Origin: Chara braunii
Lineage: Eukaryota; Streptophyta; Charophyceae; Charales; Characeae
DNA: 64,000 nucleotides
NCBI GenBank assembly: GCA_003427395.1
Contig: BFEA01000357.1
Location: 32,331 to 96,330, forward strand
Direction: 5' to 3'
Shown here: positions 12,946-25,639 of the stretch, in pieces
How the letters are laid out: every line of letters starts with the position of its first letter
Numbering within the stretch: the stretch's first letter is position 1
Position numbers and translations under genes: made by a program
The notes under the pieces: generated by a model
Seen by the model: the letters and a program-made list of their open reading frames with translations, nothing else
Databases searched by the model: none
Told to the model about the DNA's origin: nothing

Positions 12946-13854
12946 AACCAAAGTTGTTATAGTGCATATTCCAATGAGCTGAGTTTTCCTTGTAAAATAA
13001 AAAATAAAAAATAGAAATTGTCTTAGACGTATTGCTAGAGGCCGAGGTATGGTAAGGGTAAGGTCTGTCAGAACGGGCCTCTGTCATTAGTAATGATTGC
13101 AATAGTCATAATGAAGGCACCCCAGGTAACACCCATTGGGTAATTTAGTTTCCTCCTCACAGGTAGGGCTAGTTTTCGAAGTTGATCTGGCGCCCAAGGA
13201 GGTGAGCAGATCCTTTTTTTTTATGTATAGGCATTTTCCATGTCTCACAGGATGATTTATTTATTTATTTATTTATTTTTTTGGAAAAGTCACCCCCTGC
13301 AGTGTTAGTGGTGCTGGTAAGAGCAGTCACAGGATGGTTTTTAAAGGGACGATGGAGCATTTTTCTGGCAAGTGCTGCTCCCCGGCTCCCGACAATCCCT
13401 TTTATTTTGCGTTGTCACTTTATAATTATTTTAGAGGTGATGGGTTTTCCAAGAGGGCCCTTCCCCCCCCGGAGCAAAGTCCCGCTAGCATTGGTTTAGT
13501 TTAGTTTACGAAACCTGTGCGACATGGTGCGATGCATTTTAAAAACGATAGACGTGAATTTGAAAAGCATAAAAGAATGAAAAAAAATAAAAAGGGGACT
13601 GTCCATGTCTGACGGTGTCCCGTGGAGGAAACGGCGGAGGTCCATGTGACAGTTTGCAGACGATATGATGATCCGGCAGAACTTAACCGCAAGCAGGTGC
13701 ACAGCTTCGTTTCCTGTAAAGGACCGGCAAGGGGTGTACGCGGGCATATTTGGCGGTTGGTGCAAGGTGTAATTCCTCTGGCAGTTGGCTCGTTGGAAGG
13801 TTCGGTTACGCGGCATTTGTGGGCTGGACGTTGGGATTTTTTTAATTCTTTTCT

Positions 13855-13980
13855 TTTTTCTTTTTTTTAAACAAATCAACTTTGTATTTCCAAGAAAAAA
13901 CAGAGAAGAGATTGATGCCGGGGACCTCACAATTCAACCCGGAAAGAACCGGCTGGGGGCCAACGCCCGATGTGAAAATC
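13855..13980 (+). repeat. Dispersed repeat, second copy of the 650-790 family
   Basis: T-run, AAACAAATCAACTTTG, GCCGGGGACCTCACAATTCA and ACCCGG line up with 655-750. Divergent, with no coding function. Confidence 0.45.
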
Positions 13981-14143
13981 TCCTGGAAACCGGGTCCAGG
14001 GTCCCAGCTACTCTGTACAGAATACTACTACTCTCAACACCTCTTGAAACTCAGAAGAAAAGTGTGGGGATACCTGGCCCTCTCAGTGCAAGACGTTGGG
14101 ATTTTCGGTAACGTGATTGATGTTGGGCCTCTTGCTCCACTTC

Positions 14144-14496
14144 CCTCCGCACCCAGAAAAAGGAATAATCTGCGCGGTGTAATAATCTGCGCGGTGTATC
14201 TTTCCATGTTCTAGCGGAAGATTCACTCTCGTTTTGCACATTTCCACCCTCCGCACCCAGAAAAGGGAATATGCGCGGTGTAACTTCCCATGTTCTGGCG
14301 GAAGATTCACTGTCGTGTTGCACATTTCGAGAGCAGTGGAGCCCTGCCCGCTCGGCCTTGCTCCACTACTTCGGAAATGTGCAAAACGAGAGTGTACCTT
14401 CCGCTAGAACATGGAAAGATACACCGCGCAGATTATTCCCTTTTCTAGGTGCGGAGGGTGGGAATGTGCAAAACGAGAGTGAATCTTCCGCTAGCC
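14144..14496. mobile_element. Foldback element of the GCACATTT/CCTCCGCACC family
   Basis: A unit of about 85 bases runs from CCTCCGCACCCAG, through TGCGCGGTGTA, CCATGTTCT-GCGGAAGATTC, to GTTTTGCACATTT. It occurs twice in plus orientation (14,144-14,243 and 14,247-14,327) and then inverted (14,375-14,459, plus a partial copy to 14,496). The centre (14,335-14,367) is itself a short hairpin, AGTGGAGC/GCTCCACT. Diverged single copies lie at about 355-412 and, on the minus strand, 17,155-17,205. Confidence 0.75.
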
Positions 14497-14640
14497 ATTT
14501 GTGTTTAAGGAATGCCGTCCTTCACCGCCCACACCACCCACCTGTGGCTCCTTCGCTGCATTGGCTGGCACCGGCTTTGGCAGTCACGCAGTCAGCCTCT
14601 GTATTCAGTATTCGGGAACGGGAGCAATAGCCTCTGGCTG

Positions 14641-14642
<2 letters not shown>

Positions 14643-14724
<82 letters not shown>

Positions 14725-14740
14725 AGAGAGAGAGAGAGCA
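14643..14740 (+). repeat. (GT)n then (GA)n microsatellite
   Basis: Long GT run followed by a short GA run; the frames giving Cys-Val or Thr-His strings are artefacts of it. Confidence 0.95.
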
Positions 14741-15039
14741 ACATGTATGACTCTAAAACGGAAACAAAACCAGTGATACTTCGTGTGACTATGAAGCACA
14801 CACGACGAGCCTTGCTTATTTGACAGAAAACAAAGAGGCAAAACACAAAGTTGAGGCACGCACGCAGTGCTTGTCGCTGCGTGCCAACGAAAACATTGAA
14901 AACACACTATACAGGCACACGCGCTTATCACTGCGCGTGAAGAAAAACACACAGCATGGCGATGGGCGCACTGGTTTAACTCGTTCCAACAACGTCATTA
15001 TGACAAAGTAATCGCGACACCTCACTTTCTCATTTCTCT

Positions 15040-15560
15040 TTTCCTCTCCTCCCATTCTCTCTCTCTCTCTCACTCTTCTTGCTTACATGTTTCTCTTCTC
15101 TTTGTACCCGACCCCTATTACTCCCATCACTCTGCATCCCCCCCTTCCATTTCGTACTTTATCTCTTAGCTCTCTTCTCTCTCCCGCTCCTTTCACGACC
15201 TTCGCTCTCTCTCTCTCCTCTTTCTGTTCTTTCCCGCTCTCATCCTATTGGTTATCGACTTCATTTACTTTGTTCTTTCTCTCTCTCTCTCTTTCTCTCC
15301 TGTTTTATATTTTGTGCCTACTTTCGCTCTCTGCGCTCCTCTCTTCTCTCGCTGTTTTCTCGACTGTTCGTTTGCCACCTGCTCTATCTGTGAGGCACAA
15401 TATCGCCCATCTCCACGATTTGATTGCCTTACAAACGGGACAACACGGCTGAGAGCTATGCGCACCCCCCGCTTAATTCTTTCTCTCTGCTCCCCTCTCA
15501 CTCTGTTGCTCCCTCCCTCCTCGTCTAATTTGTGCCTTCCCCACTACATCCCACTTTTTG
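15040..15560 (+). other. Pyrimidine-rich stretch
   Basis: Strong C/T bias with many CTCTCT runs over about 500 bases. Long plus-strand frames here come from the composition; no domain is visible. Confidence 0.6.
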
Positions 15561-16120
15561 AAACATCGATGGTTACCCCCCCCACCCTCCTTCCTCTCAC
15601 TGCGATCACTGCGAAGATCACTAAGAGAGAGCAAACAGTTGCAAGGCCGTTTGTTTCCTTGAACTGTCTTCACACACGTATCCCAACACAAATAGTCTTA
15701 CTACCCACGCTCTGGCTCGATCCTTCGTTGATCTCGGGGTTCTGTTGTCTCTTCTTCTTTGTTGTCTTCCTTCTCTGCTCATCTTCGTTCCTTCTTACCA
15801 ATTAAACTCGTTTGCCTCCCTCGTTGTCTCTTCCTCTTGTCTTATCGTTTCAATGATGGGAATTGGAATTGGAACGGAAACAAGCAGACGAATTTATGCA
15901 AAATGCCTCTGAGCTGCCACAGGCAAGTGATGGCACAGAAGGATGAACACCATGGCGTCCACTACCTTGGACGTTGTCTACATTGCTCCTTTACTCGCCA
16001 TGGTACGAAAGGGGGAAGGATATGAAGGGATCTGCTGTTGAGACATTGGCTTTCTGTCGGGATACCTGGTCCCCATGACGTGGGGTTTTCATTATAGAAA
16101 TTGGTGTGACCGTTGAGTTA

Positions 16121-16184
16121 GCAGACCACGCACACACAAATACACACATGCACACACACATACACACTCATACACAGAGAGAGG

Positions 16185-16242
<58 letters not shown>
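16121..16242 (+). repeat. (CA)n and (GA)n microsatellite
   Basis: CA/TA-rich run followed by an uninterrupted GA run. Confidence 0.95.
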
Positions 16243-16243
<1 letters not shown>

Positions 16244-16777
16244 TAGCAGTGGGAGTCGGTGTAACGCTAGCCTAGGGTCATCCGTCGTGCACCAACCTCC
16301 TCCGAAGTGCAAGAAAAGTGATGCGAAGCGGTGACGACCTGAAGTTGAGTGCCAGGTACGACGGTGCAATCGTCCGCTAGGAATCCCCAAACCGAAGGTC
16401 TCCCAAAGAGAAAAAAAACGAATTAGTCTACCCCTGGAACTGAAAAAATACAGACCATACAAACACAACGAAACCTCCTCCACGGTCGCCCCCTGTACGC
16501 CCCCACGTGAAAAAAAAACTTGGCCCAAAAAGGAAAACGGTCGCTGCCCCACATCCCCAAAAATGGTCGCCCTCACGTACCGACGGTCCCCCGACATCTT
16601 CACGTCACATCTACTGCCCGCACTACCGGTCCATCTCCTGCCCTCGGTCACACCATTCCCATGTACTGCACAACGCCCTCTAAACCCCTCTTACTTGTCA
16701 TCAACATTCTCGAAACGGCAAACGCCTACTACACGACAAAAGTTGGCACCGCAAAACGCATCGTACTGGCTACGAAC

Positions 16778-16820
16778 TGTTAGACCACGCCGAGCGTGGT
16801 GGCACTGCCCAGGGCCGTGG
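16778..16820 (+). repeat. Second copy of the TTAGACCA dispersed block
   Basis: Matches 9598-9640 (TTAGACCACGCCGAGCGTGG then TGGCA). The inner part CCACGC..GCGTGG is a short palindrome. Confidence 0.5.
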
Positions 16821-17154
16821 TCCGGATGGTTTGGACAATTGTGGATCAGTGTGCGACATTGTGGGGCGGTTGCATTTTTCTGACTGGTTTCCCATTGCCG
16901 CAGGGGCCCTGTGTCAACCAGGGCCATGTCCCACTACCGCCGGTTTTGTTTGGTTCCGTGCACTGTGTGGAGGCGTGAGACATTGTGCGGAGGTGTGTGA
17001 CTCTACACTTCTCGTGGAAAAAAAAAAAAGGTAATTCGAGGATATCATCATGCGGCCTTTGCAGGTCTATCGCCTTTGCCGACGAATTCTGTTTTGTTGT
17101 CCCAAACCTATCCGCCCCTTTTATGGACACAGGGTCTGACTCCACTACTCACCA

Positions 17155-17205
17155 CTTGTAAATGAGAATGAATGTTCTGCATAATCATGAAAAGATACAC
17201 CACGA
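17155..17205 (-). repeat. Diverged single copy of the 14.1 kb foldback unit
   Basis: The reverse complement reads GTGTATCTTTTCATG, a GCAGAACATTCATTCTC-type block and CATTTACAAG, matching in order the unit at 14,200-14,243. Confidence 0.4.
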
Positions 17206-17626
17206 GGAGTGTTGTCTTTTATGCATGTGGAGTGAAGCCCATAGTGTGTGACGATAGAGCCCACCCAGCCTTGCCCACGGGTGAAGTCGGACCGGCGTTT
17301 AGTCATTGATGGCCGAACGTTTTACTTTTTTTTTTTTTTTTTACGAACTCATTTAACACACTTTGTGGTTGCTTGCATAACTCTGTTGGTCGTTTAGTTC
17401 CGATCGATCTTCCTGGTACTGGCCGTAGCTCTGGTGGTCGCTTCCATACCTGTCGTGGACGAGTTCGTGGATGGGGAGGATTGTGTGGATAAAATAACAG
17501 AACGCGTTGGGGTGGGCAGCATTGTGGTCCGTGCATTGTCACCGCAGTGCGCATTGGTTGTAATTTCTTTTGCCAGATATTTTACGTGCGTATTCATAGG
17601 TTACTTGTCTTTTTTTTTTTTTTTTT

Positions 17627-17726
17627 NNNNNNNNNNNNNNNNNNNNNNNNNNNNNNNNNNNNNNNNNNNNNNNNNNNNNNNNNNNNNNNNNNNNNNNNNN
17701 NNNNNNNNNNNNNNNNNNNNNNNNNN
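17627..17726. other. Assembly gap (100 N, size probably nominal)
   Basis: Exactly 100 Ns with T tracts on both sides, suggesting a homopolymer-caused break. Confidence 0.99.
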
Positions 17727-19385
17727 TTTTTTTTTTTTTTTTTTTTTTTTTTCGTTTTATTCATAAGAAATCCTTCTACGTACAGAGACAGGGTTCTTGT
17801 TTCTTGCATACTCTATAGCATGCAAGAAATTAGAACCATGTTGCTTGCCCTGCCAATTCATAAAACAAATAGCCTGTCAATGGCAAACCGCCTCTAGGTC
17901 GTACATGCAATTAAAAAAATACCCCAACTACCTTTGCAATTCTTGACCGAGCGATAAAAGACTGCCTCCTTTGTACTGCGATGCTCAAGACAATGTTGGA
18001 GCGTTTAATGTCGGTACGCGCATACTCAGTGACAAGCCAAAAAGAAGAAGCTATATGTTTGGGGATGCAAGCTTCCCGTGTTTGTCGTGGATGATGACGC
18101 TGGTTCATCCTCCTCACACTCCAGATGATGTAGCCATCACTCCGTACATTTATAATCCTGCTAGCTACGACATTCGTTATCTCGGTGATTGCATTCGCAA
18201 GTGTCCCCACAACCTTGTCTTGTCCTTCACTATACATGTGTGTAGACTTATGAATGGTTTTGGCAATTATGGAGACCACTAATTCCACTCTCTCTACCAA
18301 CCTGAACATTTTCGCTTTTTGTGCGACATATTTTCTGTGCGCTCTCGAATTCGTCTATATTCCTTTTTCCATGGAAGTTTCTTCCCCCTATGATATTCCC
18401 TGATCATCTGATGTCCTGTTGTCGAGCGCATCGATCCTCGCCTTTTCTCGGAAAAGGAGAGAGTCCTCCTGACCATGTCATGCAGAAGTTAAAGAAAAAT
18501 AAGAAACAACTTTGGGACAAATGCATAAGTAATCATGCGAACCACCACGACGGACGTGGTCGTGTTGTCTCCTCGTCATTCTGAACGGGTGCGCCAACCG
18601 CAGCTTTCGTAATCCCCTATGACTTAATAGGTTTCCACGAGACACAACTTACCTTCCCTAAGGGGTTTGCACCACCCTTAGTGGCATATCCCTATCGAGT
18701 TAGTGACCTATACGCAAAAGTTTTTACATACAATTGCAGAGGTGGGTCAGTTGAAGCCGTTTGTTTGTTTCGCTGCAGCATTGGCACGCGTGGTTAACAT
18801 CATTTAAACCTGAACGTCATCCGTTCCCTAAAGTGTTGATCTCCTAGATACGAAATGAATGTCAGTCGACTAGGTCCGTCTCAACCAAACATGAAACCCA
18901 CAAGCAGTTTTAGTCCCTTGTACATAATTTAGATGAGAATCATATCAATTACTTTACAACTCGAAGATAGGTCGGTTGTAATCGATAGAAAAAATACATA
19001 TCTGTGTAGAAATATAATCTCATAACCATCGTGCATTCATGCTGACATCGCAGATATGACTGGGAGCCAAGTCAGGGACATGGAAAACTTTATTCCAACA
19101 AGTTTGACCAACATGTTTTTATAACCCGGGGACCAATTTCTGGAGTAAGTGCTTGAAATTCTTATAGGCAAGTCCTTGGGGTTACTATATAGAATTCTGA
19201 CCTGACGATATCTTGGATCGCCTTTTCCACTTACTTGTTATTTTCAATCTTCTACAGTTCGGTCAGTGATTCCAAGCGGTATTTTGTCTAGTTTCGCGAG
19301 AGATGGTTAACAACCCTTATAATATTTAGTCAAAATATAGGGAAGTTTAGGTGTATCCTTACACCCATTGGAACTTCCTCACTTA
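17727..19385. other. No feature recognised
   Basis: Mixed-composition sequence with short frames on both strands. I saw no domain, tRNA or clear repeat. Confidence 0.4.
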
Positions 19386-19389
19386 TCCA

Positions 19390-21125
19390 CCAACTTAGTT
19401 CTCTTTTAAGTCTTCCAACCTGTATCCCATACCCCCCCCGTTCATCGAATATAACACCTATTTATTTTCTATTCTTTCTTTGTTGTACTTAACTTTTTTT
19501 GGGTCCTCAAACCTCATACCCTATACCCCCCGTTTAACAAAAAACACATCTATTTGTTTTTTGTTTTTTTTCTTTCCATACTCAATTTTTTTTTAAGTTT
19601 TCTAACCTCTTACCTCATACCTCCCGTTCATCAAAGATCACCCCTATTTGTTTTGTTTTGTTTTTTTGTCGTACTCTGTATTTTTTTTTAGTCTTCTAAC
19701 CCCTTACCCCATACTCCCCATTCACTGAAGATCACACCTATACTTGGTATTTTTCTTGGTTATCGAACCTCTTACCTCATACCCCGCATTCACCGAAGAT
19801 CACATCTATTTATTTTTTATTTTTTTCCCTTTCTGTACGTAGTTTTTTTTTTTTTCCATCGAACCTCGTACCCCATACCCTCCCCGTTCACCGAAGATCA
19901 CACCTATTTGTTTTCTTTTTTTTCTTTGTGTACTTTTTTTTTTTTTTCCAAGTTGGTACCCCACACCTCGTTCATCAAAGGTTACACCTATTTTTTTTTT
20001 TTTTTTTCTTTGTTGTACTTAGTTTTTTTTTGTCCTCAAACCTCGTACCCCATACCCTCCTTTCAGTGAAGATCACACCTATTTGTTTTTGTTTTTTTCT
20101 TTCCATACTTAGTTTTTTTTTTAGTCTTCTAACCTCTTACCCTACACCCCTTGCTCATTGAAGATCACACCTATTTATATATATTTTTTCTTTGTGTATG
20201 TAGTCTTTTTTTTTTCCCTCAAACCTCTTACCGCATACCTCTCGTTCACCAAAGTTCACACCTATTTATTTATTTATTTATTCTTTGTGTACTGAGTCTT
20301 TATTTTTTTCCCTTGAACCTCGTACCGCATACCTCTCGTTCACCGAAGATCATACTTATTTGTTTTCTTCTTTTTCTTTGCGTTCTTAGATTTTTATTTT
20401 TGTGCTTTAACCTCGTAACCCATACCCCCCCGTTCACCGAAGATCACACCTATTAGTTTTTTTTTGCCATCAAACCTCGTATCCCACACCCCCTGTTCAG
20501 CGAATATCACACCTATTTGTATTCTTTTTTTTCTTTGCATACTTAATATTTTTCTTGATCCTCAAACCTCTTTCCCCATACCCCCGTTCATTGAAGATCA
20601 CACCTATTTTTCCATTGTGTACTTTGATTGTTTTCAGTTCCCGAAACTCTTTACCCCATACAACCGTTCACTGAAAATCACACCTATTTATTTTTTTTAT
20701 TTTCTTTGTGTACCTAGTTTATTTTTTAGTCTCCAAACCTCTTACTTCATACTTAGTTTTTTTTTTGTCTTCCAACCTCTTACCTCATGCCCTTGGTTCA
20801 CTGAAGATCACACCTATTTATTTTTTATTCTTTCTTTGTAATACGTAGCTTTTTTTTAAGTCCTCGAGCCTCTTACCCCTTACCACCAAATCACCGAAGA
20901 TCACACCTATTTGTTTTTTTTTTATTTTATTTACGTACTTAGTTTATTTTTTAATCCCCCAACCTGTACACCATGCCCTAAGTTCACCGAATATTTCGCT
21001 GTTTTGCGAAAATTCTTTATATTTATCTTTCGTTTTCTTTTTCGTTTGCCTACTTTTTTTTTTTTTTTTGCCTATGCACACCACCCCCCTTCCCACCCAT
21101 CAATTAAAATTTCACCTATTTAGTT
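19390..21125 (+). repeat. T-rich minisatellite array, about 18 diverged units
   Basis: Each unit contains a CCTCTTACCCCATACCCCC-like block, TTCACCGAAGATCACACCTATTT, a T-rich tract and CTTTGTGTACTTAGTTTT. The CACCTATTT landmark recurs near 19,455, 19,545, 19,641, 19,735, 19,800, 19,900, 19,984, 20,076, 20,166, 20,259, 20,350, 20,445, 20,510, 20,600, 20,683, 20,809, 20,904 and 21,110. Spacing varies from about 65 to 205 bases, mostly near 90. The plus-strand Phe/Leu-rich frames across it come from the T tracts. Confidence 0.9.
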
Positions 21126-22009
21126 ATGACCGTCAAATCTGTTGTTCAATAATTCCTTGATTGATGAGTAACATGTGATTTTTTATACTATGTAGTATAT
21201 CCTGTTCCCTAAGAATAACAAAAAACATGGGGGGAAGGGGGAGATTAAGGCGGCACATGGTTGTGTGTGTGCAGCCCAAGATTGCTGCAGTGAGGAATGG
21301 CTATATGGGGCGGGTGCCTTTTTTTTTGTGACTCCTCAACCCTCAACCGTCTGCCTCTTTCATCCAATATGACATACATTATATAATAATTTTTATTTTT
21401 TAATCTTTCTTGTTCCCTAATAATAAAGTGAAACAGGGGAGGGGGGGAAGAAGGGGGCACCCATAGGGTTTGTACATCCATTTTTTGTGTCACCACGACG
21501 CTCAACCCATGCACCCATTTCACCCAATATGACTCAATTTGTTGTTTAATATAACCCATCAATATATAACATAAAATTTTTGAAACTCTGTCACATTCGC
21601 TAATAATAACAAGAAACAAGTGTGCAGGTGGGGGGAACGGCATGCAAGTGGACTATTAATATGCGGGTACCCTAAAGGAGGATAGGTGAGATATGAACTG
21701 CACAATCATTAATCATGTGGTAACACAATAACGCACAACAGACTTTCACACCAATGACGGTCCGCTGAGACCTAATTCACTCATTATGCATAGACCACAA
21801 ATGCAGCATGTAAAGAAGATTACATGATTGGAACACCAACTGACTGTAACATCGACATGGGCGAGAAAGGAGAGATGGGTGTTGGACAATGGGTAGTGAT
21901 AACGGAGAGGCTTCTATAGAAGAATGTGGGGCCGCATAAGGGTGGCAGAAAAGCGATGTTACGTAAGGATAGCTTTCAGATGCAGTGTAGACATGGTATC
22001 TCATTGCCG
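21126..22009. other. No gene; degenerate AT-rich repeats
   Basis: Blocks CC(C/A)AATATGAC, CTTGTTCCCTAATAATAA and GGGGG(A/G)A recur two or three times at 21,200-21,640 with a spacing of about 180 bases, suggesting an old tandem repeat. No coding signal. Confidence 0.4.
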
Positions 22010-22748
22010 GTAGGGTTTACTTTTCATAGTATACAATGCAAAAGACTAGTAGTATCAAATGGGATGTTGAATCCATTCTCAACCAACGTGGCGTCACATT
22101 GTAAAATTATGGGATGCTGAACCCGGTTCCCAGCAGGTGCAGCCCCCACCAATAGACGAAGCCTTCAATAGGGGCCCCACTTGAGGTGGGCGCTCATACC
22201 ACCACCTCAAGTGAATTTTCCCCCGAAGTTTGTTGAAAAAAAAAAAAACGGAACAAAAAAGAACAAGGATAGAAAATGAAAAAACGGTGATAAAGAACGA
22301 CAGAAAGAAGAAAGAGATATTACATTGTAAGATCTCAGCGATCTCCTAACGTAACCGACATGTTTAGAAAACGAACATCAGTAGGGTTTACTTTTCACAG
22401 TATACAATGCAGAAGACTAGTAGTATCAAATGGGATGTTGAACCCATTCTCCACCAACGTGGCGTCACATTGTAAAATTATGGGATGCTGGACCCGGTTC
22501 CCAGCAGGTGCAGCCCCCACCAATAGACGAAGCCTTCAATAGGGGCCTCACTTGAGGTGGGCGCTCATACCACCACCTCAAGTGAATTTTCCCCCGAAGT
22601 TTGTTGAAAAAAAAAAAAATGGAACAAAAAAGAACGGATAGAAAATGAAAAAACGATGATAAAGAACGACAGAAAGAAGAAAGAGATATTACATTGTAAG
22701 ATGTCAGCGATCTCCTAACGTAACCGACATGTTTAAAAAACGAACATG
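22010..22748 (+). repeat. Direct tandem duplication, 371-base unit, with hairpin
   Basis: 22,010-22,380 and 22,381-22,748 are nearly identical, with only scattered single-base differences. Each copy holds a perfect 12-base stem CACTTGAGGTGG/CCACCTCAAGTG (22,178-22,213 and 22,549-22,584) and an A tract. Near-identity implies a recent duplication. No gene is present. Confidence 0.95.
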
Positions 22749-24055
22749 AAAAACAAGCCCATGAAGCCTAGACCACAAATGAGCGACATGCTCGTATCAT
22801 CAAAACGTAGGTCAAACTACCGGTAGATGACTCAACAAGATCTCAATTACACTCTCTGGTAAAGAGCAGGAAAGACACACAAAGCTCTTACATCGTTTAT
22901 CCCAATATTCATCATTTTTTATTTTATTTTTTTATTTTTTTTTCTCGCTCCCCTCTTCTCTTTTCTCTTTCTTGTTTCTCCATTACCTCCTTTACACCCG
23001 TCCAATTCCATCGTTGAGGTCGTACTGTCCGGGTATAATCCTTGACAAAGGTATGTGCTCGGGATTTTCAATGTCGGACAATTGTCCGACTGATGATAAG
23101 TTTTCGTTTGAATGATCTCCCAACACTTCTTCCCCTCCATATTCGTCTAGAGCACCTACCACCCCAGCAATAAGTAAGATATTAGTGCCTGCACCATCAC
23201 CCTTCGTCCGATGTCGGGCTTATTCTTTGCCCCAGCTTAATAGTTACACTCTCTGCTGTATTTTCTCTCTCCTCGCTTTACTCCAGATAAAATTCATAAC
23301 TATCATTTACATCTTGTATAAGCACAACGTCTTTTTTTTTTGAATTTTCGAAATTTTTTCTTCTCTTGATTTCTCAGTTCATTTCATATTTATAGCATCC
23401 ACGGCTTAAGTGTTTTGATACCTTGAGGTCGGGGATGTAGGTTCCTCGTGAACCAGACCGCTCTGTCGACCACCAAATAAATTTAAGAAGGATTATCTTT
23501 CAACTTCCTTATCTGCAATTGACTTTAACTACTTGTTGTCTTGAAATATGAAATTTTCCTAAATTTCTACAGTGAAAACGTTACCTCATTTCTAATTTTT
23601 GATGGTGACCTCATAGATACTGTCAATTCGGTGTTTGGACATGTGGACACTCATTGTCAGCAGTATCGGGAGTAATGCATACCAAACGTTTTTTCTTGTT
23701 CTCTAGCCTGAGTGAGACGTCTTCTCAACTTTTCAAGAAACCAAACGAGATACCAAACCTTGTTCTTTTTCTCTTATTTGAGTGAGGCGTGTCCTCAAAT
23801 TCTTAGATAAGTAAATGGGATACCCCTTTTTATTTCTCTGGTCTAAAAACTTTCTATGATCCTGCATGAACCTGCAAAATAAAAAGTTTCATACATTTCC
23901 GAACATGATCCCAACATGCAAACTCCCTGACAAACAATAGTCAAGCAACACTTAAGTAAAATAACTAAAATTACTGACCTATAATAAAATAATAAAATAA
24001 CATAAATAATTTATCATACCCAAGAGTTATTGATTGCCTAAATTTTGGTCAACCA
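22749..24055. other. No feature recognised
   Basis: AT-rich sequence. GAGTGAG-CGT-TTCTCAA with AACGAGATACC-type flanks occurs twice near 23,710 and 23,770. No gene was seen. Confidence 0.35.
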
Positions 24056-25560
24056 CTGACCAGGGGTGACAAACCTCCCGTCAGCCTGACAACCCTCATT
24101 CAGCCTCCCTCAAGTCATGACTAATCATACCATTTGTCTTGACAACCCCTTTAACCTGCCTCCAGGTCATAACTACTCATGCCAGGACACCTAGACTGTA
24201 GCGGGTTGGGTCACCCCATGACAACTGACCTCCCGTCAATCTAACTGTCCTATACCTGGATTTGACCACGACGGTCGGGGACCGGCTCACCCACCAGTTT
24301 TTGGCCTAGGGCGCTGACTGCCCTGCCCAGATTTTGAACGTAGGACTCTGTCTATCTACGATTCGGGCTCTAGCGAACCCACCGGATTGCAACCTCTGTC
24401 TGCGGTAAGGTTCCAGCTGACCCCTTTTGACCTCACAGGCCAGACTCCCCGAGTCTTAGCCACAGCTAACTACGGAATTCGACACTTGAGTCGGGGACCT
24501 GTTGACCCCACCAAATTGCAACCTACTGCGGTAAGGCTCTGGTTAGCCCCGACAATCAACACATCTTAGGTTAGAGAAGAAAACATAAGGCACAGACAGT
24601 AAAACAAGCATATAAAACTCAAAAGCAGACTGTCAATATCGAGATAACTTAATCAAACATTTCTCAAGAAATGTCCTTCAGTCTTAGGAGACACTGAACA
24701 GCAACAAACAACAACCGACAACGTATTTTCAAACGGCTTCCCTTCAGCCTCAAGAAATACGAAGTGTTGATCCCAGAGAGGTTTCTTCCCTCATTTGAGA
24801 ATACTTCCAAGATACCTTCCGCCAGCCTTAAGGATGTATAGAGATACTGGTTCCAAAGAGGTCATTTCCCTCATATGAGACAAAAGATAGACAAATTAGT
24901 CAAGAAACACGAAGTACCTCAACTAACAACTCTCTGGTACAGCAAAACTTAACTTCTTTATGTCTGTCTTCATGATAACTCTATTGGACAGACAACTTAG
25001 TCAAGTGACATGAAGTTCCTCTACTGACAACTCTCTGTCATATATAGCTGAACTTTTTTTATGTCCGTCAAACTTTCTCTTCATTAAAGATAATAATACT
25101 AGTTACACTCTGACGTGTCACTGACACGGGTTCTCTGGACTTGATACTGCACCAATACTCAGAAAAGTAATATTTCATTATTCTCTTACTGTTACTGCAC
25201 CTCAAAGTTGTTTTCTTACTTAGGGTTCTGATACTTGCGGATTGGCTCTGCATCAATGATGCTTTAATTTCATCTGCATCAATGATGCTTTAATCTCAAT
25301 GGTTCTGTCACTTGCAGAAATGTGAAAATTTGTTCATATGCAGAAATTAATATGAATAGTCTGAAACTTCTCTCTTCATGTCTCACATAAAAAAATGACA
25401 TGCTGAAAATTGACATACTGAATTGATAGTGCAAGGACAATAAGAGTTTGTTGAAACTTTAGCCTTGCAGTGTCTTACTGTTTCACTGTAATTTTCTTAG
25501 TTCTCTGGAACTATTCTCTTACTGGATGACTGACCTTTCTTTGCTCTCTTTGTGACCATT
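24056..25560. repeat. Repeat-containing flank downstream of the gypsy pol (possible decayed LTR)
   Basis: Lies just beyond the end of the gypsy integrase in the minus-strand reading direction, where a 3' LTR would be expected. It contains diverged tandem repeats at 24,060-24,200 (TGACAACCC, AGTCATGACTA-TCAT), 24,375-24,560 (TTGCAACCT-CTGCGGTAAGG) and 24,900-25,070 (CTCTACTGACAACTCTCTG). I could not match it to a partner on the other side, so an LTR is only a guess. Confidence 0.35.
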
Positions 25561-25639
25561 GTATGACTCATATTAGGGTCCATGAAGATGAACTTATGAA
25601 GTATTGACCCTGACACCATATGATGAATTCTTGAGTCAT

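Noticed and set aside
14501-14952. Frames with poly(Cys-Val) or poly(Thr-His)
   Set aside because: Pure translation of GT/CA runs. The same applies to 9.0-9.3, 37.4-38.1, 39.4-39.6, 43.6-43.9 and 56.0-57.9 kb.
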